From Metabacillus mangrovi (lineage in GTDB: Bacteria > Bacillota > Bacilli > Bacillales > Bacillaceae), in NCBI RefSeq assembly GCF_009711125.1, contig NZ_WMIB01000008.1, forward strand, positions 62,001 through 126,000: DNA of 64,000 bases, given 5' to 3'. The notes under the pieces were generated by a model. That model searched no databases, had not been told where the DNA came from, and was given only the letters and a program-made list of their open reading frames with translations. Below, piece after piece: positions 34,978-45,534 of this stretch. The translations under genes and the position numbers were made by a program. Numbering within the stretch: position 1 is the stretch's first letter; each line of letters opens with the position of its first letter.

Positions 34978-35092
34978 TATGCTGAATCAATGCCGGACAG
35001 GGATTCAGTATAAATTGCGAATTCAGCATATGGAGATGCAATGAGGATTCAGCATAAATTCCGGAAGTTCAGCATAAGCGGTGAGGATTCCT
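34978..35092. repeat. TTCAGCATAA word array
   Basis: An inverted copy TTATGCTGAA opens the array at 34978. Direct copies start TTCAG at 35004 (TTCAGTATAAAT), 35022, 35048 (TTCAGCATAAAT) and 35068 (TTCAGCATAA), with a degenerate TTCC at 35088. Steps are 18, 26, 20 and 20 bp. It starts three bases after the hprK-operon terminator and lies in the 321-base gap before hisZ. No T-box or other leader RNA is visible in the rest of that gap. Confidence 0.65.
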
Positions 35093-35277
35093 TCAAAACA
35101 GCGCAGCGGCTGCACAGCAATATCCGACAGGGAGGTTGATTCTTTCGGTAATAAGGGAAGTATACCGGTAGGACAAAGAACTTTTTCTTGATGAGATACC
35201 TTTAATTTGTTAGCATGGTAATATATTAGCGAGATAAAGGATTTGGAACATTTACATAAAACGGGGGTGCAGAAGCG

Positions 35278-36450
35278 GTGTTTATGTTTGAAAAACCTCT
35301 TGGAATGAGAGATACGCTGCCGGCTCTTTATAAAACTAAAAGAGCGCTAAGGGATAAAGTGATGAAGGAAATCAGCGGCTGGGGCTATGATTTTATGGAG
35401 ACCCCTGCCTTGGAATATTATGAAACAGTTGGTGTACAGTCGGCTATTTTAGATCAGCAGCTTTTTAAACTGCTGGATCAGCAGGGGAAAACCCTTGTTC
35501 TGCGGCCGGATATGACTGCTCCGATTGCGAGGGTGGCGGCTTCAAGGATTCAGCAGCCATTTCCGCTCAGGCTTTCTTATCAGGCAAATGTCTTCAGAGC
35601 CCAGCAGCGCGAAGGCGGGCGTCCTGCAGAATTCGAACAGATCGGCGTCGAATTGATCGGAGATGACTCAATCAGTGCGGATGCAGAAGCCATCTCCCTG
35701 ATGATTTCTGCTCTTAAGGCGGCGGGGCTGGAAAATTTCAGAGTAGCAGTGGGGCATATCGGCTTTGCGGATGCGCTTTTCAAAGAAATTCTCGGAAACC
35801 AGGAAAGAGCAGATAAACTTAGACGTTTTTTATATGAGAAAAATTATGTCGGTTACCGCGAGCATGTGAAATCACTGTCCTTGTCCTCCATTGATAAGGA
35901 ACGTCTCCTTGCTTTCCTGACTCTGAGAGGGGAACCTGCCAAGATGGAGCAGGCCCTCTCCATATGCGAATCCGAGGATTGCAGAAAAGCGATCGATGAA
36001 TTGAACAGGCTTTGGGAGATGCTCGAAGCATTCGGAGCAGCCGGCCATGTAAAGCTTGATTTAAATATTGTCAGCCATATGAGCTACTATTCCGGAATTC
36101 TGTTTGAAGTGTATTCGGATAAAGCCGGATTTCCGCTTGGCAATGGGGGCCGGTACAACGGGCTGATGGAAAAGTTCAACCAGCCTGCTCCAGCTACAGG
36201 CTTCGGTCTTCAGCTTGACCGCCTGCTTGAGGCGCTGGCTCCGGCAGAAAAAGCAGAGGAGAAGCAGTGCGTGATCTATTCCCAGGAACGGATGAAGGAA
36301 GCGGCTGAGTACGCCGGAAATCTAAGGGCGGATGGAAAAATGGCCGTTCTCCAGAATCTCTCCGGCATCCGTGATGTAGATGCTTTTACGAAGCAGTTTG
36401 AAGAGGTTGCTTATTTCATCGGTTCAAAGAGAGGTGCTTCAGATGAATAA
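35278..36450 (+). CDS. hisZ: ATP phosphoribosyltransferase regulatory subunit HisZ
   Basis: 390 residues. It resembles the catalytic domain of histidyl-tRNA synthetase ([33 protein letters not shown], and [11 protein letters not shown]) without its anticodon-binding domain, which defines HisZ. It forms an octamer with the short HisG encoded next and gives feedback inhibition by histidine. The start is GTG 35278 with GGGGGT upstream; an ATG two codons later is possible. First gene of the his operon. Confidence 0.95.
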   Translation: MFMFEKPLGMRDTLPALYKTKRALRDKVMKEISGWGYDFMETPALEYYETVGVQSAILDQQLFKLLDQQGKTLVLRPDMTAPIARVAASRIQQPFPLRLSYQANVFRAQQREGGRPAEFEQIGVELIGDDSISADAEAISLMISALKAAGLENFRVAVGHIGFADALFKEILGNQERADKLRRFLYEKNYVGYREHVKSLSLSSIDKERLLAFLTLRGEPAKMEQALSICESEDCRKAIDELNRLWEMLEAFGAAGHVKLDLNIVSHMSYYSGILFEVYSDKAGFPLGNGGRYNGLMEKFNQPAPATGFGLQLDRLLEALAPAEKAEEKQCVIYSQERMKEAAEYAGNLRADGKMAVLQNLSGIRDVDAFTKQFEEVAYFIGSKRGASDE

Positions 36451-37096
36451 TGTGCTGACCATTGCGATGCCGAAGGGCAGAATTTTTGAAGAAGCCGCAG
36501 AGCTTCTCAGGGAAGCAGGCTATAAGCTTCCGCCTGAACTGGATGACAGCCGGAAGCTCATTCTGGATATTCCAGAAGAAAATCTCCGTTTCTTCCTGGC
36601 AAAGCCTATGGATGTTTCAACCTATGTCGAGCATGGCGTCGCAGATGCCGGAATTGCAGGCAAGGACGTCCTTCTCGAGGAAGAGCGGGATGTTTATGAG
36701 GTGCTTGACCTGCAAATCAGCAGCTGCTATCTCGCCGTTGCCGGTCTTCCTGATCATCCGATGAGTGATGTGGCACCAAGAATTGCAACCAAGTATCCGA
36801 ACATTGCCTCGAGCTATTTCCGGGAGCAGGGAGAACAGGTCGAAATCATTAAATTAAACGGATCGATTGAGCTTGCTCCCATGATCGGGCTTGCGGACCG
36901 GATCGTCGATATTGTATCAACAGGACGGACATTGAAGGAAAACGGGCTTATTGAGTACGAACAGATCTGTGACGTGACGTCCAGGCTGATCGTGAACCCG
37001 GTCAGCTACCGGATGAAGGATCTTCAAATCGATGAGCTGGCAGAACGGCTCTCTAAAGCAGTGAGCAGCAGGCAGGGAGGGAAAACGGTTGGTTAA
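36443..37096 (+). CDS. hisG: ATP phosphoribosyltransferase, short form
   Basis: 217 residues from ATG 36443, overlapping hisZ by eight bases, with AGAGAGGTG upstream. The start ([18 protein letters not shown]) and the PRPP-binding [18 protein letters not shown] region are typical. The short length lacks the C-terminal regulatory domain of long HisG, consistent with dependence on HisZ. It catalyses the first step of histidine synthesis. Confidence 0.97.
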   Translation: MNNVLTIAMPKGRIFEEAAELLREAGYKLPPELDDSRKLILDIPEENLRFFLAKPMDVSTYVEHGVADAGIAGKDVLLEEERDVYEVLDLQISSCYLAVAGLPDHPMSDVAPRIATKYPNIASSYFREQGEQVEIIKLNGSIELAPMIGLADRIVDIVSTGRTLKENGLIEYEQICDVTSRLIVNPVSYRMKDLQIDELAERLSKAVSSRQGGKTVG

Positions 37097-38285
37097 GGAA
37101 ATTATTGAAGCGGTCAGGCAGCAGGGCGACACTGCGCTGAGAGATTATACAGAACGCTTTGACGGGGTCCGGCTTGAGTCTTTGCGTGCAACACCTGAAG
37201 AAATAGAGGAAGCCTACAAGGAAATCAGTGATTCTTTGCTTGCCGTTATAAGGGAAGCGATTGAAAATATCCGTCTGTTCCACAGCAAGCAGAAGCGCGA
37301 TTCCTGGTTTATGACCAATCCGGATGGAACCGTGCTTGGCCAGAAAGTGACGCCGCTTGATTCTGCAGGTGTTTATGTACCGGGAGGAACGGCTGCTTAT
37401 CCGTCGTCCGTCCTGATGAATGTTATACCGGCACAGACCGCCGGGGTAGAACGGATTGCCATGGTATCGCCTCCTTCTAAAGAAGGCAAGCTGCCGGCAG
37501 GTGTACTGGTTGCCGCAAATGAGCTAGGAGTGACCGAAATCTACAAAGTTGGCGGAGCCCAGGCTGTTGCTGCCCTCGCTTACGGTACGGAAACCATCCC
37601 GCCGGTCGATAAGATCGTAGGTCCGGGCAACATTTACGTGGCCACTGCCAAACGGGAAGTCTTCGGGGACGTGGACATTGATATGATTGCCGGTCCGAGT
37701 GAAATTGCTGTTGTGGCAGACGAGACAGCGAGGGCGAACGAAGCCGCAGCGGACATGCTTTCCCAGGCAGAGCATGATCCGCTCTCAAAAAGCGTTTTGA
37801 TCACGACTTCCGCAGCTTTTGCTGAAAAGGTAAAACATGAGGTCGAGAGGCAGCTGGAGGATTTACCCCGTAAAGAGATCGCGGAAGCTTCAATTAGGCA
37901 GAACGCTCAGTTTCTTGTGGCCGCATCAAAGGAAGAAGCTGTAAAAATGGTCAACGACATGGCACCCGAGCATTTGGAATTGCTTGTCGACAACCCTTTT
38001 GAGTGGCTTGGCTCCATTAAACACGCAGGTGCTATTTTCCTCGGCCGATACAGTTCAGAACCGGTAGGCGATTATTTTGCAGGGCCGAACCATGTCCTTC
38101 CGACAAGCGGGACTGCCCGGTTCTCAAGTCCGTTAAATGTAGATGATTTCACAAAAAAATCAAGCGTTATTTATTATAGTAGAGAAGCTTTTGAACAGCA
38201 TGCCGGCAAGATTGCAGAATTTGCCCGCTATGAAGGGCTCGAAGCCCATGCCCGTGCAATAGAAGAACGGTTGAAGGAGGAATAG
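37089..38285 (+). CDS. hisD: Histidinol dehydrogenase, shortened N terminus
   Basis: 398 residues from TTG 37089, behind GGGAGGG at 7 bases. An in-frame TGA at 37062 excludes an extended start. The body is complete: zinc and catalytic residues are in [16 protein letters not shown] (Glu-His), [20 protein letters not shown] and the late [15 protein letters not shown]. Compared with the usual 425-435 residues, about 30 N-terminal residues before the (V)[17 protein letters not shown] motif are missing. It oxidises histidinol to histidine in two NAD steps. It overlaps hisG by eight bases. Confidence 0.93.
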   Translation: MVKEIIEAVRQQGDTALRDYTERFDGVRLESLRATPEEIEEAYKEISDSLLAVIREAIENIRLFHSKQKRDSWFMTNPDGTVLGQKVTPLDSAGVYVPGGTAAYPSSVLMNVIPAQTAGVERIAMVSPPSKEGKLPAGVLVAANELGVTEIYKVGGAQAVAALAYGTETIPPVDKIVGPGNIYVATAKREVFGDVDIDMIAGPSEIAVVADETARANEAAADMLSQAEHDPLSKSVLITTSAAFAEKVKHEVERQLEDLPRKEIAEASIRQNAQFLVAASKEEAVKMVNDMAPEHLELLVDNPFEWLGSIKHAGAIFLGRYSSEPVGDYFAGPNHVLPTSGTARFSSPLNVDDFTKKSSVIYYSREAFEQHAGKIAEFARYEGLEAHARAIEERLKEE

Positions 38286-38288
38286 CAG

Positions 38289-38876
38289 GTGGTGAGAAAG
38301 TCAGCGATCGAACGAAATACAAATGAAACGCAAATCAGCCTTGAGCTAAATATAGACGGGGAAGGGCAGTCAAAGCTTGAAACCGGTGTTCCTTTCATGA
38401 GCCATATGCTGGACCTGTTTGCGAAGCACGGCCAGTTTGACCTTACCGTTCAGGCAACAGGTGATACCGAAGTGGACGATCATCATACGACAGAAGACAT
38501 CGGAATCTGTCTTGGACAGGTTTTCCGTGAGGCGCTTGGGGATAAAAGGGGCATCAAACGGTACGGCTCAGCGATCGTTCCGATGGATGAGGCGCTTGCC
38601 CAGGTTGTCGTAGATCTGAGCAACCGCCCTCACTTTGAAATGAAGGGAAGCCTCCCCTCTGCAAAAGTCGGAACGTTCGATACGGAGCTTGTGCATGAAT
38701 TTCTATGGAAGCTTGCCCTCGAGGCCCGAATCAATCTTCATGTGATCATCCATTACGGCTACAACACCCACCACATCATAGAAGCGGTGTTTAAAGCTTT
38801 GGCGCGCGCATTGGATGAAGCTTCAACAATTGATCCGCGTATTAAAGGAGTGCCGTCCACGAAAGGAATGCTGTAA
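38289..38876 (+). CDS. hisB: Imidazoleglycerol-phosphate dehydratase
   Basis: 195 residues, monofunctional (no fused histidinol phosphatase). The manganese-binding repeats are DDHHTTED near residue 60 and [15 protein letters not shown] near the C terminus, with [13 protein letters not shown] and RPHFE also present. The start is GTG (38289; a second GTG follows) behind AAGGAGG. Sixth step of histidine synthesis. Confidence 0.97.
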   Translation: MVRKSAIERNTNETQISLELNIDGEGQSKLETGVPFMSHMLDLFAKHGQFDLTVQATGDTEVDDHHTTEDIGICLGQVFREALGDKRGIKRYGSAIVPMDEALAQVVVDLSNRPHFEMKGSLPSAKVGTFDTELVHEFLWKLALEARINLHVIIHYGYNTHHIIEAVFKALARALDEASTIDPRIKGVPSTKGML

Positions 38877-38877
38877 A

Positions 38878-39495
38878 ATGATCGGAATCATCGACTATGG
38901 GATGGGCAATATTTTCAGCGTCCGAAAAGCACTTGAACGGATGGAAGTGCCGTACTTTGTTTCAGGGCTCAGGGATGAATTGAAGGAGGCGGACGGCTAC
39001 CTGCTTCCGGGTGTTGGTGCATTTCGCGATGCTATGCAAAACCTGCATGCAGCGGGTCTTGCCGATTTTATAAAGGATGAAGCAGCAGCCGGAAAACCGC
39101 TTCTTGGAATTTGCCTCGGTATGCAGCTGCTGTTTGATGAAAGTGAAGAAAACGGCCGGACGAAAGGTCTTGGGCTCCTGAAGGGAAAGGTTCTCAGAAT
39201 ACCGGAGGGGAAACTGAAAGTCCCGCATATGGGCTGGAATCAGCTGCAGGTCCACAACGGATCTTTTTTGCTGGAGGATCTTGAAAAGCAGTACGCTTAC
39301 TTCGTGCATTCCTACTACGTGAAGGCTGAAGAGCAGGAGACTGTTCTTGCCAGTGCAGGGTACGGGGTAGATGTACCTGCTGTAGTAGGCAGAGGAAACG
39401 TATTCGGCACGCAGTTCCACCCTGAAAAAAGCAGCGCAGCAGGGCTTGCAATTTTAAAGCGGTTTTCTGAAAAAGTGAAGGAGGGCTCTGAGTGA
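38878..39495 (+). CDS. hisH: Imidazole glycerol phosphate synthase, glutaminase subunit
   Basis: 205 residues from ATG 38878, one base after the hisB stop. It is a class I amidotransferase with Cys79 in [12 protein letters not shown] and the His-Glu pair in GTQFHPEKS. It supplies ammonia to HisF, encoded two genes later. Confidence 0.97.
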   Translation: MIGIIDYGMGNIFSVRKALERMEVPYFVSGLRDELKEADGYLLPGVGAFRDAMQNLHAAGLADFIKDEAAAGKPLLGICLGMQLLFDESEENGRTKGLGLLKGKVLRIPEGKLKVPHMGWNQLQVHNGSFLLEDLEKQYAYFVHSYYVKAEEQETVLASAGYGVDVPAVVGRGNVFGTQFHPEKSSAAGLAILKRFSEKVKEGSE

Positions 39496-40232
39496 TGAAG
39501 CCATTCGTTTTATATCCAGCCATTGATATGAGAGACGGCAAATGTGTGAGACTCATTCAAGGCGATTACAATCAGGAGACCATTTATGGTGATTCCCCAT
39601 TTGAAATGGCTGAGCAGTTTGCACAGGATGGAGCAGAATGGATCCACATGGTCGACCTTGATGGGGCGAAAGCAGGCAGACCTGTGAACAATGAACCTGT
39701 CCTGAAGGCAGCCCGTGAACTGAAGGCGAACATTCAAATTGGCGGAGGCATCCGGAACGCAGCGGATGTGGAACTCTATCTGGAACACGGAGTCAGCCGG
39801 GTCATTCTCGGAAGCTCAGCCATCACCGATCCTGATTTTGTAAAAGACATGCTCAGGCAGTACGGGGAGAAAATCGCAATAGGTTTGGATGCAAAGGATG
39901 GGTATGTATCCACGGAAGGGTGGCTCCAAACCTCGACAGTAAAGGCTGCCGATCTTGGACAGGAGCTTGCCGGGCACGGAGCAGAAACGTTTATTTTCAC
40001 AGACATCGCAACAGACGGGATGCTGTCCGGACCGAATACAGAATCCACTGCAGCGATTGCACGGGCAACAGGCAAATCCGTGATCGCTTCAGGAGGAGTC
40101 AGTTCGATTGAAGATCTGCTTTCGCTGAGAGAGCATCAGCAGGACGGGGTTTCCGGAGCCATCATCGGAAAAGCTCTTTACACGAAGCGGTTCACACTTC
40201 AAGATGCATTAAAGCAGGTGACAGATAAATGA
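39495..40232 (+). CDS. hisA: Phosphoribosylformimino-5-aminoimidazole carboxamide ribotide isomerase
   Basis: 245 residues, a TIM barrel. Asp11 in [15 protein letters not shown] is the catalytic base, and the phosphate sites are in the two half-barrels ([18 protein letters not shown] and [13 protein letters not shown]). The start ATG 39495 overlaps the hisH TGA by one base (TGATG), and a GTG three bases earlier is less likely. Confidence 0.97.
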   Translation: MKPFVLYPAIDMRDGKCVRLIQGDYNQETIYGDSPFEMAEQFAQDGAEWIHMVDLDGAKAGRPVNNEPVLKAARELKANIQIGGGIRNAADVELYLEHGVSRVILGSSAITDPDFVKDMLRQYGEKIAIGLDAKDGYVSTEGWLQTSTVKAADLGQELAGHGAETFIFTDIATDGMLSGPNTESTAAIARATGKSVIASGGVSSIEDLLSLREHQQDGVSGAIIGKALYTKRFTLQDALKQVTDK

Positions 40233-40987
40233 TTACAAAACGCATTATTCCCTGCCTGGATGTAAAGGAAGGCCGGGTCGTGAAAGGTGTCCAGTTCGTT
40301 GAGCTCAGAGATGCGGGCGATCCTGTGGAACTGGCGAAATTTTATGATGAAGAGGGTGCAGACGAGCTTGTTTTTCTGGACATCTCCGCATCGCATGAAG
40401 GACGGAAAACCATGATTGAGGTCGTTGAGCAGACAGCGGCTGAGCTCGCGATTCCCTTTACGGTCGGCGGCGGGATTAACAGTCTTGAAGATATGAAGGC
40501 AATCCTTCGTGCCGGAGCTGATAAAGTTTCTGTGAATACCGCAGCCCTCCTCAACCCTCATCTCATTTCCGAAGGGGCTCTTTATTTTGGGTCCCAATGC
40601 ATAGTAACCGCCATTGATGCTAAGTATGATGAAGCGCTCGGCAGCTACCGGGTCTACACACACGGCGGCCGTAAGCCGACTGAATGGAAGGCCGTTGACT
40701 GGGCGAAGGAAGCAGTGAAGCGGGGGACCGGGGAAATCCTGCTCACAAGCATGGATCAGGACGGGGCAAAAAATGGTTTTGAGCTGGAGCTGACCCGCCA
40801 GATCAGTGAAGCGGTCTCCGTACCGGTCATCGCCTCGGGCGGTGCCGGGAACGCTGATCACTTTTACGATGCGTTTACTGAAGGCAAAGCAGATGCAGCA
40901 CTCGCGGCATCGATTTTTCACTATAAAGAGACGTCCGTTAAGGAAGTCAAAGACCGCTTAAAAGGCAGAGGAGTGAACATCAGATGA
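40229..40987 (+). CDS. hisF: Imidazole glycerol phosphate synthase, cyclase subunit
   Basis: 252 residues, a TIM barrel homologous to HisA. Asp11 is in [19 protein letters not shown], the second catalytic aspartate in [10 protein letters not shown], and the phosphate loops in [10 protein letters not shown] and [14 protein letters not shown] 40229 overlaps the hisA TGA (ATGA). It forms the ammonia channel complex with HisH. Confidence 0.97.
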   Translation: MITKRIIPCLDVKEGRVVKGVQFVELRDAGDPVELAKFYDEEGADELVFLDISASHEGRKTMIEVVEQTAAELAIPFTVGGGINSLEDMKAILRAGADKVSVNTAALLNPHLISEGALYFGSQCIVTAIDAKYDEALGSYRVYTHGGRKPTEWKAVDWAKEAVKRGTGEILLTSMDQDGAKNGFELELTRQISEAVSVPVIASGGAGNADHFYDAFTEGKADAALAASIFHYKETSVKEVKDRLKGRGVNIR

Positions 40988-41595
40988 ATGCAGACGAAAT
41001 AAAATTTGACGAAAAAGGCCTTGTACCTGCCATCGTTCAGGACGCTGTCAGCAAAGAGGTACTGACGCTCGCCTATATGAACAAGGAATCACTAGGAAAA
41101 ACGATTGAGAGCGGTGAAACATGGTTCTACAGCCGGTCACGCAGTGAGCTCTGGCATAAAGGAGCGACCTCGGGCAACACACAGGCTGTTACAGAACTGC
41201 GTTATGACTGTGATCAGGATGCCATTTTAGTGCAGGTTGTGCCAAACGGTCCTGCCTGCCATACCGGAGCCTACTCCTGTTTTAAAAAAGCAGAAGCAGA
41301 GCGGGAGATCCAAAATCCATATGCCATCCTCGGTGAACTGGAAAGAGTGATTGCTGAGCGGGATGCCGAACGTCCGGAAGGATCCTACACCACGTATCTG
41401 CTGACAGAAGGCGTCGATAAAATCCTTAAAAAAGTGGGCGAAGAAGCATCTGAAGTCATCATCGCCGCCAAAAACAGAAGCCATGACGAACTGAAATGGG
41501 AAGCAGCAGACCTTCTCTTCCACCTGCTCGTCCTTCTGAGAGAACAAAACCTGCCATTCAGCGAAGTGCTGAATGCACTGGAAGAACGGAAATAG
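40984..41595 (+). CDS. hisI: Bifunctional phosphoribosyl-AMP cyclohydrolase / phosphoribosyl-ATP pyrophosphatase
   Basis: 203 residues, a HisI-HisE fusion. The HisI part (residues 1-~110) has the zinc motif [26 protein letters not shown], and the HisE part (after ~115) has [15 protein letters not shown] and [14 protein letters not shown]. It performs steps 2 and 3 of histidine synthesis and closes the operon. ATG 40984 overlaps the hisF TGA. A terminator follows after four bases. Confidence 0.97.
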   Translation: MNADEIKFDEKGLVPAIVQDAVSKEVLTLAYMNKESLGKTIESGETWFYSRSRSELWHKGATSGNTQAVTELRYDCDQDAILVQVVPNGPACHTGAYSCFKKAEAEREIQNPYAILGELERVIAERDAERPEGSYTTYLLTEGVDKILKKVGEEASEVIIAAKNRSHDELKWEAADLLFHLLVLLREQNLPFSEVLNALEERK

Positions 41596-41599
41596 AAAA

Positions 41600-41625
41600 A
41601 ACCAGGCCGGAGCGCCTGGTTTTTT
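41600..41625 (+). terminator. Terminator of the his operon
   Basis: AACCAGGC/GCCTGGTT with a 6-base loop and TTTTTT. Confidence 0.92.
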
Positions 41626-41657
41626 CTATTCCGCGCTGCTGAAAGACGGTAATGTGG

Positions 41658-41752
41658 CAATTCGACAACGTAATTGAGCAATTCGACAATCAAAGTGAGC
41701 AATTCGACAACGAAGATGTGCAATTCGACAATAGGAGTGTGCGATCCGGAAG
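41658..41752. repeat. CAATTCGACAA array, exact 21-bp period
   Basis: CAATTCGACAA starts at 41658, 41679, 41700 and 41721, exactly 21 bp apart, with a degenerate fifth copy (CGATCCGGAAG) at 41742. The ten spacer bases differ but keep a G-T-G-rich end (GTGAG/ATGTG/GTGTG). The array begins 33 bases after the his terminator. A lone ACGTGCC, the word of the other large arrays, lies at 41787-41793. Confidence 0.9.
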
Positions 41753-41893
41753 CCAGCTGTGAAATACGGGCCAGCCTTAACGGTTTACGTGCCAACTTCG
41801 TACATATACGGTCCATCTGACAATTAGCGACACACTCCGCCTGCCTTCTGAACGGTCAAAAGGAAATTTATACCCAAATGGCGCTCCGCTCTA

Positions 41894-41921
41894 TTGTGTA
41901 CGGCCTGAGTTATGGTATACT
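41894..41921 (+). promoter_or_regulatory. Sigma-A promoter of the yvcD operon
   Basis: TTGTGT (41894-41899), 16-bp spacer, TATACT (41916-41921), 36 bases before the GTG start of yvcD. Confidence 0.65.
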
Positions 41922-41956
41922 AACGTACGGTTAAACGTATGAAATGGAGGATATCC

Positions 41957-43393
41957 GTGGGAAAACAACTATTTGATCGACAGCAAAAAGCGCAGGTTGT
42001 TCCCTTTTTTCAAAACGGTTCGTATTACTACCGGAGAGCGATGAAAGCCTACCGGATGGAGCGCAATTTGGAAAGAGCGAGCAAGCTTTTAAAGCGGGCT
42101 GCGGCACTTGAGCCTGATAACCCCATTTTTTTATCCCAGCTTGCCATGATCTACACTGAAATGGGAAATTACCAGGAATCCAATGAAATTTTATCCGTCA
42201 TTCTTGAGAGAGTGGATCCGGATATGACGGATTGCCATTATTTCATGGCGAATAATTATGCGCACCTCGGCTTGTTCCATCAGGCTCATAAATGTGCAGC
42301 AGCCTATTCAGAAAAAGCTCCGGATGGAGATTTTATAGAAGATAACGAAGAGTTGCTCGAGCTACTCATGATTGAAGGGGAGGATGAAGACCCTTCCTTT
42401 GGAGATTCCGACGAGCTGATCATTAAGCAGGAGACGGCAAGGTCCCTCCTCGAAAACGGAAAGCTGGATGAGGCCATTGCCCTTTTGCATGAAATCATCG
42501 AAGAGTTTCCGGAATTTTGGTCTGCCTACAATAATTTATCCTTAGCGTACTTTTATTCAGGAGATGTGGAAAAAGCGAAGCATTATCTGGAGCTTGTCCT
42601 TGAACTGAACGAAGGAAATCTTCATGCGCTCTGCAATCTGCTTGTGTTTTATTACTATGAGCGACGTGATGCTCAAGTGAAGAAGCTGACCGACCAGCTT
42701 TCGTCTGTCCATCCGATTATGATTGAGCACCGGTATAAGCTCGGCGCAACGTTTGCGCTGACCGGAAAATACGACCTTGCTTTTAAATGGCTCAGATCTC
42801 TTCAGAGACAGGGGTTTGAAGGCGATGATACGTTTTATTACTGGCTGGCCTACTCTGCCTGGAATCTTGGACATGAGGATCTGGCGAGAACAGCATGGAA
42901 CCGTGTCGTGCAGGAAAATCCATCAAAAGCCGGTTCTGAGCCATGGCTGCAGACGAAGCCGCTGAAGGCCATGACGCTGAAGGAGCGAATGACGCTCATC
43001 TATCTCGCGTCCCAATCAAATCAGCTGGAGGAAATCCGGCATCATCATGCGCTGAGGCCGCAATCGGAGCTTGAGAAGGAATTTTTGAAGCAATCGCTTC
43101 TTCCGGGGGCAAAACCGGATGGCGCAGGGGCCTGCTTGTTTACTGCAGCAGCTGCGCTTGGAGAAAACCTTGATTGTGCAGATGAAGGGGTCTTCCTTTC
43201 GTTTTTTGAAGTGATGCTGAAAGCCCATTCGGCTAAACATGATTTGAGGAATACTTCGGCCTGGGCAGCGTCCGTTTTCTATATGATCAATGAGAAGAAC
43301 GGAACCCGGGTTACAAAAGCCGAAACAGCTCGTGCCTTTGGTATTTCGGCCGCGACGCTGACTAAGTATGAAAAGCTCATAAAATCATTATAA
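41957..43393 (+). CDS. yvcD: TPR-repeat protein YvcD
   Basis: 478 residues from GTG 41957, chosen because ATGGAGG lies 7 bases upstream; the ATG of that site is a longer alternative. Several tetratricopeptide repeats can be read (ASKLLKRAAALEPDNPIFLSQLAMIYTEMG, LDEAIALLHEIIEEFPEFWSAYNNLSLAYFYSG, DLAFKWLRSLQR). The last 30 residues (VTKAETARAFGISAATLTKYEKLIKSL) look like a helix-turn-helix. Cytoplasmic, function unknown; conserved upstream of trxB in Bacillus. Confidence 0.85.
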   Translation: MGKQLFDRQQKAQVVPFFQNGSYYYRRAMKAYRMERNLERASKLLKRAAALEPDNPIFLSQLAMIYTEMGNYQESNEILSVILERVDPDMTDCHYFMANNYAHLGLFHQAHKCAAAYSEKAPDGDFIEDNEELLELLMIEGEDEDPSFGDSDELIIKQETARSLLENGKLDEAIALLHEIIEEFPEFWSAYNNLSLAYFYSGDVEKAKHYLELVLELNEGNLHALCNLLVFYYYERRDAQVKKLTDQLSSVHPIMIEHRYKLGATFALTGKYDLAFKWLRSLQRQGFEGDDTFYYWLAYSAWNLGHEDLARTAWNRVVQENPSKAGSEPWLQTKPLKAMTLKERMTLIYLASQSNQLEEIRHHHALRPQSELEKEFLKQSLLPGAKPDGAGACLFTAAAALGENLDCADEGVFLSFFEVMLKAHSAKHDLRNTSAWAASVFYMINEKNGTRVTKAETARAFGISAATLTKYEKLIKSL

Positions 43394-43490
43394 AACCGGA
43401 AAAAACGCATGCATTCGCTGCTGCGCTTTTTTTCTGAGCAAAAATATAGCACGTTTTTTTATTATTTAATAGGATGATACTAAGGGATAA

Positions 43491-44492
<1,002 letters not shown>

Positions 44493-44590
44493 AAACGTAA
44501 TTATGTTTTAACCATGTTGTAACACGTGTGAAACAAAGATGGGGTAACATATAAATAGTAATTGACCCCCTTTTATAAATAATTTTTTTA

Positions 44591-44625
44591 GAGCGCAGGT
44601 GCCCTTTCCTGCGCTCCTTTTTTTT
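44591..44625 (+). terminator. Terminator after trxB
   Basis: GAGCGCAGG/CCTGCGCTC with an 8-base loop, then eight T. Confidence 0.92.
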
Positions 44626-45020
44626 GCTGAAAAAAAGCTAAAGTATCTGACCTGTACAATATCAGCGTACAAAAGCTCCGGCGTCTCTTTCAGACCGTTT
44701 CTGTGCAATGGCTCACAGAATTAGACCAGTCCTCCTCAGCTTAAAACCTGGAGGGCACTGGCCCCGTGCCAGTCCCGACATTCTATTCCGGACTAAAGCT
44801 CCGGGCCCGATTCCTCCATCCCTTCTGTACCAAAGGATTTCAGTGTCGAGTCTTCATCCGCGCATCCGTTAGAGCGATGCTGAACTGATTCCCGCTATCC
44901 CCGCATATTAACTTGCAATCAGGCAAAACCAAAATGTGAACGCAGGTCGGCAGGAGTTGTTCATTGTGGCAAAAGAACATAAATAGTATAATTAAGTGAA
45001 TGAAATCTGGCTCTTGTACA
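44626..45020. other. Intergenic stretch with GC-rich palindromes only
   Basis: About 400 bases between the trxB terminator and yvcI. It contains competing hairpins at 44733-44775: CCAGT-CCTCC can pair with GGAGG-CACTGG, and GGCACTGG with CCAGTCC around CCCCGTG. Otherwise no gene, repeat array or promoter stands out. Confidence 0.4.
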
Positions 45021-45035
45021 GCGAGGTGAAAGACA

Positions 45036-45494
45036 TTGCAGCGTGTAACAAACTGTGTGCTGAAAAAGGACGGAAAAGTTCTCCTTCTGCAGAAACCGCG
45101 GCGCGGATGGTGGGTCGCCCCCGGAGGAAAAATGGAGCAGGGTGAATCACTGAAAGACTCTGTGATCCGTGAATACCGGGAGGAAACAGGCATATATTTA
45201 AAAAATCCAGTCATTAAAGGAATTTTTACGTTCCTCATTAAAGAAGGCAATGAAATCATCTCGGAATGGATGATGTTCACATTTTCCGCAGAGGATTACA
45301 GCGGCAAACATGTCGACGAGTCAGAAGAAGGCAGGATTGTCTGGCACGATGAAGAAGCTTTGGCCGATTTGCCGATGGCTCCCGGCGACCATCACATCCT
45401 GGATTTTATGCTGAAGGGATCAGGTGTCATTTATGGCACGTTTACGTATACAAAGGATTTTGAACTGCTGAGCTACAGGCTCGATCCCCAATAA
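45036..45494 (+). CDS. yvcI: Nudix hydrolase YvcI
   Basis: 152 residues from TTG 45036, with GAGGTG 7 bases upstream. The Nudix box GGKMEQGESLKDSVIREYREETGI is intact. The family hydrolyses nucleoside diphosphates linked to another group. It is the first gene of the conserved yvcI-rapZ-yvcK-whiA-crh group, 40 bases before rapZ. The substrate is not known. Confidence 0.92.
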   Translation: MQRVTNCVLKKDGKVLLLQKPRRGWWVAPGGKMEQGESLKDSVIREYREETGIYLKNPVIKGIFTFLIKEGNEIISEWMMFTFSAEDYSGKHVDESEEGRIVWHDEEALADLPMAPGDHHILDFMLKGSGVIYGTFTYTKDFELLSYRLDPQ

Positions 45495-45534
45495 ATTAGA
45501 CCCTTATCGCTGAAGGGGGAGGAGGAAATTCCGG

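Noticed and set aside
34976-35277. T-box or histidine attenuator upstream of hisZ
   Set aside because: No T-box consensus, no histidine-rich leader peptide and no terminator/antiterminator pair could be found; only the TTCAGCATAA words are present.
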